Shown here piece by piece: positions 16,847-25,700 of a stretch of 64,000 bases of DNA. Both the position numbers and the translations under genes were made by a program. Source of the stretch: Streptococcus dysgalactiae subsp. dysgalactiae (lineage in GTDB: Bacteria; Bacillota; Bacilli; Lactobacillales; Streptococcaceae); the NCBI RefSeq assembly GCF_900459225.1, contig NZ_UHFH01000003.1:1270501-1334500 (forward strand), written 5' to 3'. The number at the start of each line of letters is the position of its first letter. The first letter of the stretch is position 1. The notes beneath the pieces are model-generated. The model was not told the origin of the DNA. It worked only from the letters and a program-made list of their open reading frames with translations, and searched no databases.

Positions 16847-16885
16847 GGTTGCCTCCTTTCATATTGATTAACGTCCTAATTATTC

Positions 16886-19225
16886 TTACTCCATTTTTCG
16901 ATAAGCATCGGTTGCGACTAAGCGAAATAATTCTGTATCCTCAGGAATAGGATTTTCAAATGGGACAGTTGTTGTACCTGCAATAATTAAGCCCGTTCCA
17001 ATCGCTTTTGGCTTTTCAATATAGCGAACGAGAGCATCGGTTAGATTAATGGTTTTTAGTAAGTAGGGAATGGTCGTTTTCTTTTGTTTTAAGAGCACGA
17101 GGAACTCACTATTATATAGTAAGTTGCGACCTTCTTTCCGAGAAAGCAATGTTTCCACATTCTGCGTAATCCCTGTTGGGATTGACCCGTATTTACGGAT
17201 ACGTGCATACATTTTAGAAAAGAAAGCTGCCTGGTCATCTGTTTCAAATTGATTCTGCATCTCATCAAAGTAAACCCTAGTCACAAACTCATCTTTGTGA
17301 TCAACGACGTGTTGCCAAATATAATCCTGAATGACCATCATGGCAAAGGGTTTTAATTTCCCAGATAGTTTTTTCAAGTTAAAAATAACAACTTGGTTAT
17401 TGAGGTCTACATTCGTTTCATAAGCAAAAATATCTTGAGATCCTTTGGTATAGGATTCTGATTTTAGAGCGAGACTTTGCGCTTCCTCTTCAGGCTGTTC
17501 CAAGAGAATATCATGCCAATCCTTTAGGGTTGGGATGCGATCGGTAATCTGTTCATAACAAAGGCGAGTGACACGGTCAATAAGTGACACATCATCGTCA
17601 GTCACTTCTTGAAGGATATTTTCAAAGAGTCCCATGATAAGAGATGCTTTTTGCCCTACAAAATCTTTATCTTCATCTCGAAGCTTATCCAGATCAGGAA
17701 TATCCATGAGATTAAAATGGGTTTTCGTTCCTGGATAGATATCAATAACCTGAGCACCAAAGGCATGGCCAATGTCCACGTACTCTTCCTCGGGATCGAC
17801 TATGATGACCCGATCGTTTGGAAAACGTAAAATAGCTGGAATGACTTCGTTTATTTTAACAAAAACAGACTTCCCTGACCCAGAAGACCCAAGAATAACA
17901 CCTGAAGACGTATATAAATCCCGTTGTCGGTCAAGAGAAATAATATTATTAGAAATTTGATTTTGACCATAGTAATTAGCTAGTGGACTTTGAGATTGTA
18001 AGTCTGTATTAGTGAATGGAATTTGGGTAGCTATATTGGTTGTCGTCATATCTCGCATAAAGCGACGTTTAACATCGATATAAGTCTTTCCAATCGGTAG
18101 CATACTATTGAGCGCTTCCTCTTGGTGATAATAAGTTTCCTCAAATTCTATCACGTGTTTGCGTCCAGCCTGTTTGATGCGACTTGTGTAGTCTGCCAAT
18201 TCTTCAGCACTATCAGCTTTTACCATAACCAAAAAAACACCAGAAAACATTTTCTGATCGTTGTCATTGATTTCTGCTTTCCATTTTTCAGCTTCATCTG
18301 CCGTATCTTGAGCAACACTAGAAACTGCTAAATTACTAGAAATCCCTTTTTGAGCAGCAGACACTTGAGATTTAACCATGTCCATTTTCACACCTGCCTC
18401 AGCTGTATTGACTTTTTTCACCGCTTCAGCAACGTCATAAGGCTGGGCATGAATGGAAATAGCTAATTCAATCCCAATGTCTGTTAAGGATTTAATGAGT
18501 CGGTCATTAAGGAAGGCTGGGAAAGTTCTGGCAAAGAGAATCTTACAATATTTCTTATCCATCATAAACTGGTCAGGTTGAAACCAAAGACGACCAGGAG
18601 CGATGAAGGATTTAGTGCTCAGACCTGAAATTCTCACATCCTTATAGTCCACATCGAGGTAAGGATTCCCTCTCAGCAAATCCGCAAAGATATTGAGCCT
18701 TTCTGTCCCATCTAACGACTTGAGAAGGACATCAACTAATTGAAACTGTGTTGTAAAATGGGTATCAACATCATTTAACTTACGGTAAGCTTGTTTCCGA
18801 TCTTTAGCCCTTGTCGAGACCGTCACAAATTTTTCCACTTTAAAGTTATTTTGATCTTTTGCAAAGCGAGAACGGATAATATTATTGTATTCTTTCCGAA
18901 AGACATCTCGCTCATCACCTTCTAAGTCATAGGTAATCTGATCCAGTAAGGTTGTAGGGACAGGACGATTAAGAATCGTCAACTGATAGGTATTTTCACT
19001 ATCTAGACCATTTAAAGCATCAACATAGTATTCAATAATATCTAGTTTTTCGTCTTCACTACCTGTGATGTAATTCGTATCGCCTAATTGCCAAGACTTG
19101 GAATAGGTTTCATCAACAATGTGCATGAGTCCATCTTCAAAGAGAGAGGTGTACTGAATTGTATTTTGTGTACTAGCCTTCAGAGCTCTCTGTAATTGTT
19201 TTGCTCGTTCTTTTTCAGTTTTCAT
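16886..19225 (-). CDS. T4SS ATPase VirB4 family (PrgJ-like)
   Basis: The start ATG at 19223-19225 is preferred because it overlaps the stop of the VirB3-like gene (ATGAAAACTGA), giving 779 residues. An ATG three codons earlier is also possible. The N-terminal TraC-like domain leads to a RecA-like ATPase with Walker A GSSGSGKS near residue 445 and Walker B RVYFDEMQNQF near 660. The protein powers secretion-channel assembly and substrate transfer. VirB3-VirB4 neighbours are typical of this system. It is full length and intact. Confidence 0.93.
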   Translation of the reverse strand: MKTEKERAKQLQRALKASTQNTIQYTSLFEDGLMHIVDETYSKSWQLGDTNYITGSEDEKLDIIEYYVDALNGLDSENTYQLTILNRPVPTTLLDQITYDLEGDERDVFRKEYNNIIRSRFAKDQNNFKVEKFVTVSTRAKDRKQAYRKLNDVDTHFTTQFQLVDVLLKSLDGTERLNIFADLLRGNPYLDVDYKDVRISGLSTKSFIAPGRLWFQPDQFMMDKKYCKILFARTFPAFLNDRLIKSLTDIGIELAISIHAQPYDVAEAVKKVNTAEAGVKMDMVKSQVSAAQKGISSNLAVSSVAQDTADEAEKWKAEINDNDQKMFSGVFLVMVKADSAEELADYTSRIKQAGRKHVIEFEETYYHQEEALNSMLPIGKTYIDVKRRFMRDMTTTNIATQIPFTNTDLQSQSPLANYYGQNQISNNIISLDRQRDLYTSSGVILGSSGSGKSVFVKINEVIPAILRFPNDRVIIVDPEEEYVDIGHAFGAQVIDIYPGTKTHFNLMDIPDLDKLRDEDKDFVGQKASLIMGLFENILQEVTDDDVSLIDRVTRLCYEQITDRIPTLKDWHDILLEQPEEEAQSLALKSESYTKGSQDIFAYETNVDLNNQVVIFNLKKLSGKLKPFAMMVIQDYIWQHVVDHKDEFVTRVYFDEMQNQFETDDQAAFFSKMYARIRKYGSIPTGITQNVETLLSRKEGRNLLYNSEFLVLLKQKKTTIPYLLKTINLTDALVRYIEKPKAIGTGLIIAGTTTVPFENPIPEDTELFRLVATDAYRKME

Positions 19226-19574
19226 TAGGGTCATTCCATTCTTGGACACCCTTTTGGGGAATAAACGCACCATGAATTTCCTCACTTTCATATTCGGTTT
19301 GGTAGGCTCTTTCTTGCACCTTGAGCCTAAAGGTAATCACTTCTTTGATGTGTTCATCTTTTTTGATGCCATAGATAAAGGCCGGTGGCACGGTTAAAAC
19401 TAGCGAGAGGTAAAAGAGAATGCTTGGCAGCTGCAGCAATGAGATAACTGTCGCAAATCCAACCCCCAAGACAATTCCCACAAACATCAGAATTTGTCTC
19501 CAGGTAAAACTTCCGATAATGCCTCGCTCAAATTGATCTATGGCCTTAAAAAATTCACTTCCTAGTTTGTTCAT
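19215..19574 (-). CDS. VirB3-like membrane protein (PrgI family)
   Basis: MNKLGSEFFKAIDQFERGII begins after AAAGGAG, so ATG 19572-19574 is preferred to an upstream Met without a site. The 119-residue protein has two close membrane helices (about 28-75) and a charged cytosolic tail with DEHIKEVITFRLKVQERAY. PrgI/VirB3 proteins pair with VirB4, whose gene overlaps this one by 11 bases. Position, size and topology all agree. Confidence 0.85.
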   Translation of the reverse strand: MNKLGSEFFKAIDQFERGIIGSFTWRQILMFVGIVLGVGFATVISLLQLPSILFYLSLVLTVPPAFIYGIKKDEHIKEVITFRLKVQERAYQTEYESEEIHGAFIPQKGVQEWNDPNEN

Positions 19575-19635
19575 TGGTCTCCTTTCTTCAAGTGGTATAA
19601 TATCCATAATATCTATGGAATGGAGAAAAAGGTAC

Positions 19636-20151
19636 ATGTTCAAATTTTCAGCAAATTCGCTTCAAATCATCCCAACTTTACAACCTTTATTTTTAGTTTT
19701 GTTCATAACGGCTATTATCATGCCTGAAACATTTCAAATGGTCATAACTGTTTTCACCTCTTATATGCCTGTTATCCCGTTTGGGATAATGGAGCTGGTA
19801 TTCAGTTATAAGCTATTGACCATGTTATACCTAGGGGCTAAATTGATTGATGATATCTTATCCTTCAATAACAAAATGGCAATACCAGTACTGTATGGTA
19901 TTTGGAATATCACCACATTCATCGTCTTATACCATGCTTGGACGAAGCCCGAGGGAGTTTTCCTGCTATTTTGGCAATCAAAAGAGAATCTCCTAGAAGT
20001 ATCAATTCTCCTTTTGGGGTTCCTGCTATTTCTTTTTGATAAATTAGAAACTATCACAGCTCTCTACGTAAACTCCCATAATCCGTATAAAAAGATAATT
20101 ACCATTTGTGGTTCTATCATAACTGTCCTATTTTATTTGATAAAACTATAG
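19636..20151 (+). CDS. Multi-pass membrane protein encoded antisense within the T4SS operon
   Basis: The frame begins at ATG 19636 (MFKFSANSLQ) with AAAAGG just upstream and an extended -10 (TGGTATAAT, -10 at 19595-19600) in front. The 171-residue product has five or six hydrophobic segments and few charged residues. It is read opposite to the whole transfer operon. Its 3' end overlaps the tail of the neighbouring minus-strand gene by 19 bp, and its 5' end is close to the VirB3-like start. I recognise no family. An independently expressed membrane protein here could mediate entry exclusion or immunity, but no direct evidence shows this. Confidence 0.6.
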   Translation: MFKFSANSLQIIPTLQPLFLVLFITAIIMPETFQMVITVFTSYMPVIPFGIMELVFSYKLLTMLYLGAKLIDDILSFNNKMAIPVLYGIWNITTFIVLYHAWTKPEGVFLLFWQSKENLLEVSILLLGFLLFLFDKLETITALYVNSHNPYKKIITICGSIITVLFYLIKL

Positions 20152-20444
20152 CACTTAACAAAAATGATTAAGCAATAGAGTATCGCAACAATCCAACAAC
20201 ATACAAATTCAATGTAGGCAAATACCAGTCTATACTTATATTCCAATAGTCCTACCTGTTCGGGACGTTCAAAGCCTTTGGCATCCCAATGAGACGGAGG
20301 TATTTTCTCGGCAATATAATCCACCTTCTTGCTTTTAATCACTTTTATGGCTATGCGACTTAACCAAAGGAATATGACTATCAGCAGTGGTTCATAGATT
20401 CTTATCGGATAGTTAAACATATAGTTATAGAGTCTTTCAAACAT
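20133..20444 (-). CDS. Two-helix membrane protein of the T4SS operon
   Basis: Start ATG 20442-20444 (MFERLYNYMFNYPIRIYE) follows AAAGGAG, giving 103 residues. Two membrane helices lie at about 18-36 and 75-98, with a cytosolic loop containing DYIAEKIPPSHWDAKGFERP. No domain is recognised. It overlaps the upstream coiled-coil gene by eight bases, so the two are probably translated together. It overlaps the antisense membrane gene at its 3' end. A structural or assembly role in the channel is inferred from the operon. Confidence 0.7.
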   Translation of the reverse strand: MFERLYNYMFNYPIRIYEPLLIVIFLWLSRIAIKVIKSKKVDYIAEKIPPSHWDAKGFERPEQVGLLEYKYRLVFAYIEFVCCWIVAILYCLIIFVKCYSFIK

Positions 20445-20688
20445 TGGGCTCCTTTCTGTCATAGTTGGTTTGATTATCTGATGATTGAGTAGATAACCCA
20501 TAAAAAGAATCAACAATTCCAGCAGTACGCATAGCTGATTGCATAGCAGAGCGAGCGAGTTCTGAAGCAGCGATACTTCTGACTTTCAGCTCCCACAGCT
20601 CTTCTTCTTTTTCCTTGATGAGACCGTCCATCCATTCATTATCTCGGGTAAGTTCGTCTCGTCTTTGTTTCAGTTGTTCTAATTCCAT
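20437..20688 (-). CDS. Small coiled-coil T4SS operon protein
   Basis: The 83-residue protein starts after GAAAGGAT. The first 45 residues are a charged coiled coil (MELEQLKQRRDELTRDNEW), followed by an Ala/Ser-rich helix and a polar tail. No signal peptide or membrane helix is seen. It lies between the VirB6-like gene and the two-helix membrane protein, whose start it overlaps. Function unknown. Confidence 0.7.
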   Translation of the reverse strand: MELEQLKQRRDELTRDNEWMDGLIKEKEEELWELKVRSIAASELARSAMQSAMRTAGIVDSFYGLSTQSSDNQTNYDRKEPNV

Positions 20689-20724
20689 TAGACTATCCTT
20701 TCATATATCATAGAGCTTGGTCTA

Positions 20725-21477
20725 TCATGAAACCTGTAATAACTGCTTGGCTTTGCGCTGAGAACCAAATAACAAAATTAAAAAGATAACACACTTACCT
20801 ATGTAACTGATCGCTGGTGCATACGTCCCTAACCAATTATTCTTATCCAACTGTATTGCAGTATCAATCTTAAAACCTTGCCAAATTAAAAGAAACAATA
20901 CTATAACAGCTCCTTGAAGAGCAACGGCTCCGAAGGTTTTAAGAAAATTTTTAGCAATAGGTCTAGTATCATCTCCCATCCAAAAAGCAACGATAACTGG
21001 AGCAATTGCTTTATAGAAATAGAGTTCAATAAAACGAAGTAATACCATAACTTTTATAGACATAGTAGCTGCCGCTCCAATTAGATATGCTAGGAAGTTA
21101 AGACCTGTTCGTATTCCATAAGCTCCTTTTTTCAAGGCTTTAAATTCAAATAAATTACTTCCACTTAAATCTATACCAATAATTTTGGTCACACCGTTTG
21201 TAAACCATAAAATGGCATTGAGGATAGCTCCTGATTGGGAAACTAAAAAGTAGGCTATGAAGTATTTAACAGCCACTTCTAAGAATAGTTTCCACGTCAT
21301 CTCTCCCCCCTGGTTACGAATAAAACGATACCAAGATAACAGCTCAATTAAAAATAAAATGGATACTAAAATGTATCCAATGGCCATGAGGGATTTATTA
21401 ACGGCAGTCATGGAATTATTTACTGAGGAATTGTAGCTTCCTAGTCCCTTGGTTAGCTCTGAAAGTATATCTTTCAT
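20725..21477 (-). CDS. VirB6-like polytopic membrane protein (PrgH-like)
   Basis: The start MKDILSELTKGLG at 21475-21477 has AAAGGAG in front. An upstream in-frame Met lacks one. The 250-residue product has about five or six membrane helices, with GYILVSILFLIELLSWY and VALQGAVIVLFLLIWQGF among them. The layout fits VirB6/TrbL-like channel proteins, PrgH in pCF10. It follows the smaller membrane genes at the start of the T4SS cluster. A channel role in the membrane is well supported by topology and place. Confidence 0.8.
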   Translation of the reverse strand: MKDILSELTKGLGSYNSSVNNSMTAVNKSLMAIGYILVSILFLIELLSWYRFIRNQGGEMTWKLFLEVAVKYFIAYFLVSQSGAILNAILWFTNGVTKIIGIDLSGSNLFEFKALKKGAYGIRTGLNFLAYLIGAAATMSIKVMVLLRFIELYFYKAIAPVIVAFWMGDDTRPIAKNFLKTFGAVALQGAVIVLFLLIWQGFKIDTAIQLDKNNWLGTYAPAISYIGKCVIFLILLFGSQRKAKQLLQVS

Positions 21478-21527
21478 CGGTCTCCTTTCTGTCAAAAATA
21501 AAAAGAACCTCGAAAGGTTCTTAAGTA

Positions 21528-22073
21528 TTAAGCTTCTGTTTTTGAAAAAGTGGTTACTAATGCTACGAATAGTGTAAGAATAATACAGATTATGATGTCA
21601 ATTTCAGTAAAATAAATTGGCTCTAGGGCATTCGTCATAAAATCCTGTGCGAAAAAACGAAGCAGAGCTGGCGCTTGCATCAAGGTATTTATATTGCGCC
21701 AAGTTAAAAACTCAGCCAGCAAAACTCCAACAATACCTTTTGTCACAACACACATAACTACTACAGCAAAAGCAGATTTAATCAGATTAAAAAAGAAGAG
21801 GGTGAGATAGACTGGTGATTGAATAAGAATGAGGAGAGCTCTAAAGAAATTTCGTGTCACAAAGCTGAGCCCTGTTTTTAAGCGTTCCCATAAGCTTGGT
21901 CTGTAGGAAGCATTGATACGCTCAATCTCAGCTTGTGTTTCTTCTGGTGTATGAAACGCGACAATTCCTTCCCAAAGATCAATCCCTTGTTCAAGTTCTT
22001 CAGCTGTTGGTGGACGACCGTGTCGCTTTTCAAAGTCCTTGGCAAATGCCACATAATCAAAGCTTTCAGACAT
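21528..22073 (-). CDS. Conjugation membrane protein with cytosolic N-terminus
   Basis: The 181-residue protein has a soluble acidic N-terminal part (about 1-65, with FEKRHGRPPTAEELEQGIDL). Three hydrophobic segments follow (about 75-120, and 150-172). GAGGAAGG precedes the ATG. It sits between the small pilin-like protein and the VirB6-like protein, so it probably belongs to the inner-membrane part of the secretion channel (PrgG-like position). I recognise no named domain. Confidence 0.7.
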   Translation of the reverse strand: MSESFDYVAFAKDFEKRHGRPPTAEELEQGIDLWEGIVAFHTPEETQAEIERINASYRPSLWERLKTGLSFVTRNFFRALLILIQSPVYLTLFFFNLIKSAFAVVVMCVVTKGIVGVLLAEFLTWRNINTLMQAPALLRFFAQDFMTNALEPIYFTEIDIIICIILTLFVALVTTFSKTEA

Positions 22074-22177
22074 CTTCTTCCCTTCCTCTCGTTCTACTTT
22101 ATTATCTCTATTATACCATATTTTAGGTCAATGGATGATCCATTTTCGTTTCTTTAGCCACATTTTCTAAACTAGGT

Positions 22178-22405
22178 TTAAAATGAAATAGCTCGCATAG
22201 CAGCTACAATCGCAGCTGCTACACCAGCAGCAATTACCGCCAAGGCACCTCCTGAAATCATAGAAGTAAACCCCTGGTCCATCATCTGAGGACTTCCGTT
22301 TTTACGACCTGCAAAATAATCAAAAGCTCCTGTCAAGATCCATCCCAGTCCGACAATCGCAAGTATTGCTCCCATAGCGGTGACAACACGTACAGCTGTA
22401 TCCAT
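22178..22405 (-). CDS. Small two-helix protein, possible VirB2-type pilin/PrgF-like
   Basis: MDTAVRVVTAMGAI at 22403-22405 is taken as the start for its AAAGGATT site, giving 75 residues. Two Gly/Ala-rich membrane helices flank a short polar loop (GRKNGSPQMMDQG). Size, composition and first place in the T4SS block recall VirB2-like subunits. The sequence alone does not prove it. It is the first gene after the terminator that separates the T4SS block from the adhesin genes. Confidence 0.65.
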   Translation of the reverse strand: MDTAVRVVTAMGAILAIVGLGWILTGAFDYFAGRKNGSPQMMDQGFTSMISGGALAVIAAGVAAAIVAAMRAISF

Positions 22406-22432
22406 TTTTATCAATCCTTTCTTCATAAAAAT

Positions 22433-22456
22433 CAAGGCTAGAAGGTTCTAGCCTTG
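22433..22456 (-). terminator. Terminator between adhesin genes and the T4SS block
   Basis: A perfect 11-bp stem CAAGGCTAGAA/TTCTAGCCTTG with a two-base loop centre is followed by ATTTTT on the minus strand. It would limit read-through from the antigen I/II gene into the transfer genes, or attenuate it. Confidence 0.7.
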
Positions 22457-22700
22457 AACAAACCAGGAAGCCTTATGTCTCATCTTTTTTTTAGTTCTCC
22501 TGGTTACTTAGTTTTATGACTTTTCGGTCACTACTCTAGTGATAAACCAAAATCTATCCACTCACCCTAACAAGTAACTAAGAGTAAACTTTTTCGGCTA
22601 ATTTTTGAAGGGAAAGGAGATCTCCCCTAATAGTCACTTGCTAGAGAGAATGGATAGACCCAAAGCAACTTGCTTTGATGGCTTATCCATTAACTGCTTA
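22457..22700. other. Gene-free region 5' of the T4SS block with several dyads
   Basis: No credible gene is present. Dyads include ATGGATA/TATCCAT with an inner CAAAGC/GCTTTG stem (22650-22693), a GGAGATCTCC palindrome and CACTAGAGTAGTG. The first lies just after the adhesin stop but lacks a T tract. A leader or regulatory region before the T4SS genes is possible. I could not pick a convincing promoter. Confidence 0.4.
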
Positions 22701-25700
22701 CTATTGACGCTTTTTAAGTCCCACAAGGCCTAAAAGTGATAGTAAACCTGCTCCAAGAACCGTTAGTACAGATACCCCTTGCTCTCCTGTGGATGGTAAA
22801 GCTGGTGCTTTAGGTGTCACAGGTTGAGGTGGTTCTGCCGTATGAGTGGTGACTTTATTAGACTTCACAGGATTACCGTTGACATACAAAGTGTACTCAT
22901 TTGTCACATCACCTGCTTTGATGCGTTTAACAACCACAAAAGCATCTGCACCAAATTCGCTAGAACGAACGACTTTAGCTAAGAAGTCTTGCTTGAACGC
23001 TAATTCATATTGTCCTGTTTCTTTGTTATATACTGTTTCTGTATATTGAGCGAGATCAGAACCTTTTGAAATTACCATGCCATCTGATAAAGTAATATCA
23101 ACTGTCGCAAGGACCTTGTCTTTCTGGTAGAGGTCATGCGTGTGCTGAAGATGATCCACAAATTTATATTCTGTTAGGTCATAGCCACGACCTGCTGGGA
23201 TGACCCAACCTTCCAATTTATAAGTTACTTCATCACCGATTTTCACTGTGCCATTTTGGATAGACTTACCATCTTGGTCAAGCACTTCTTTATGAACAGT
23301 TAATTCAGGCAGGTGGTTAACCACAACGTTGCCGTAATAGCCATTGCCCATATCTAATTGATAGGTTTGGTTAGTAATGTCACCTTTCTTGAATTCCTGC
23401 TTAAGTTTAAAGGACAAGTTGTAGGTAATGTCTAACCCTTTTTGAACATAAGCTTTGTAAAAGGCTGCTGGGTCTTTAGCTACCCACATGTAAAATTCAC
23501 CGACTGGAGAAATGCCTGATGCCTTGATGAGTGCTTTTAGCTTATCGTCAAGCGTATCTTGAGACAACACATGGCGCATCTCTAAGAGATTGGTCACATC
23601 ATCTCCGTTAGCGGCATTAATTGAATTCACAACGAGTGAATGACCATCTATCGCTTCATCCTTGTAATCATCGACATAGATAAAGCCTTTCATGACACTT
23701 TCTTTGGCAGCTGTCATCCCTTTGTACTGATCAAAATCTTGCTTAGCCAGGTAAGTCAGCGTGCTGTTTGGCAAGACAGACTTCCCATCAATGGACTGAC
23801 CCTTGTCATCCACAATGGTTTTAGTTGGCTGAATCAGATTATCATGCGGTGTTGGATTATCTCCTCCTGGGTTACGAGGTGTTTTCGGATCGTTCCCTGG
23901 TGTATAAATCACTGGTGTGTTAGAGGTTACCATATAGCTACCAGTTGGAGTAGTGACCACCGTCTTAAAGGTATTGTGATAAGTTCCTGCATCATTCAGT
24001 AAACGACCAACCAATGATACCTTAGGGACTTCTGCTTCTTGGTCACGTTTAGCATTGAAGTGCTCCAAAAGGGTTTGCGAAGCCTTAAGACTAACCTTCC
24101 CTGCTTCATCCGTTGTTATCACCCAATCAGGAGAAAAGGTTTGTGTGGCGGTAACATCTAACTCAAAACCATCTGGTAGTGGATCAGTTAGTTCATAGCT
24201 TGTGATGTCCTGACGACCAGCTTTGAGAGAAGTATTAACAAGCTCCCACGTTACCGTTGATCCTTTTGGTACCAGTTGTCCATCGATATTAACCTGATCA
24301 CTATTAGTAACAGACTTAACATTTGTTGGCGTTTGTTTCACTTGAACAGGATGAACCATAACCTCATAGACGACCTTTTCAGGAACGGTGACATGGGGTT
24401 TCACAACTGGTTTAATCGGATTATAAATCTCTGGCGTAAAGCTCTTGAGATCTGGCTTAACCGTTTCAGGTTTAACTGGAGTTGGTGGGACTGGTTTTTC
24501 CTTCTCTAAGTTTGGAACATCATCTGTTGGCTTTTGAGGAGCTTCTGGGACTGGTTTTTCTTGTTCTAAAACAGGTTTAACTGCCTCTGGTTTAACTGGG
24601 GTTGGTGGGACCGGCTTTTCCTTCTCTAAGTTTGGAACATCATCTGTTGGCTTTTGAGGAGCCTCTGGGACTGGTTTTTCTTGCTCTAAAGCGGGTTTAA
24701 CTGCCTCTGGTTTAACTGGGGTTGGAGGAACAGGCTTTTCCTTCTCTAAGTTTGGAACACCATCTGTTGGCTTTTGAGGAGCCTCTGGGACTGGTTTTTC
24801 TTGCTCAACTTTTGGTGTAACTATATCAGGCTGTACTGGCTTGTCTGGTACCTCTACATGTGGCACAGCATCATTGTTATTAGTATAAGAAACTAAAGCA
24901 GAACCATGTGTATCATGTACCCAGTCATCATGCAATTGAAATACTTTGATATCTTTTACAGCTTCATGCGGTTTTAGTTGGTAAGTTAACTTAAGAGACA
25001 CTGTCTTATTTAAAGTTTCACTAAAAGTTTTATCACCATCATGGGCTTTGACAAATAATTCTTGACCTGTGGCACTTAAAATACGAAAAGCAATATTTTT
25101 ATCAACTGCGTCATTTTTAGCTACATTTTGATATTCATACTTATCAAATGTTACACTATCAATATAAGCTGTAATGCTACCATCTTTATTAGCCTCATAA
25201 TGATGATTAATTTTACCCGTTAAAGTCCCATGCCCAATTGTTTTAACACCATCGATCATGTCATGCTTAAAAACAAAAGTACCATCTGGTTGCGTTGTAA
25301 CAGTCATGATTGAATTACCATATTCTGCATTATCAACACCGTTGGCTTTTGCATCAATTCCAAAGACAACCTGATCGATAGCTTTGTTTTCAGCTTCTTT
25401 TTTAGCCTGTAGTGCTTGTTGGTAGGCTGATAATTGAGCTTCATAAGCTGCTTGGAGCGCTTGGGTTTGACGCTCTGCTTCTTGTCGAGCTTTAGCATTA
25501 CGATCACGGATAGCGGCATTTTCGGCTTTGATGCGCTCAATCTCCGCTAATTTTTGTTGGTATTCTGCTTGTGCTACTTGATTGGTTTGATTCGTTGCTT
25601 GACCTGCTTGTTCATTACGTTTACGGATAGCTTCATTTTCGGCTTCAATCTGCTTGATTTCTGCTAATTTTGCTTCATAAGCTGCTTGGAGCGCTTGGGT

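Noticed and set aside
19575..19635. Longer N-terminus for the antisense membrane gene
   Set aside because: It would cover its own likely promoter and lacks a ribosome site. ATG 19636 has one.
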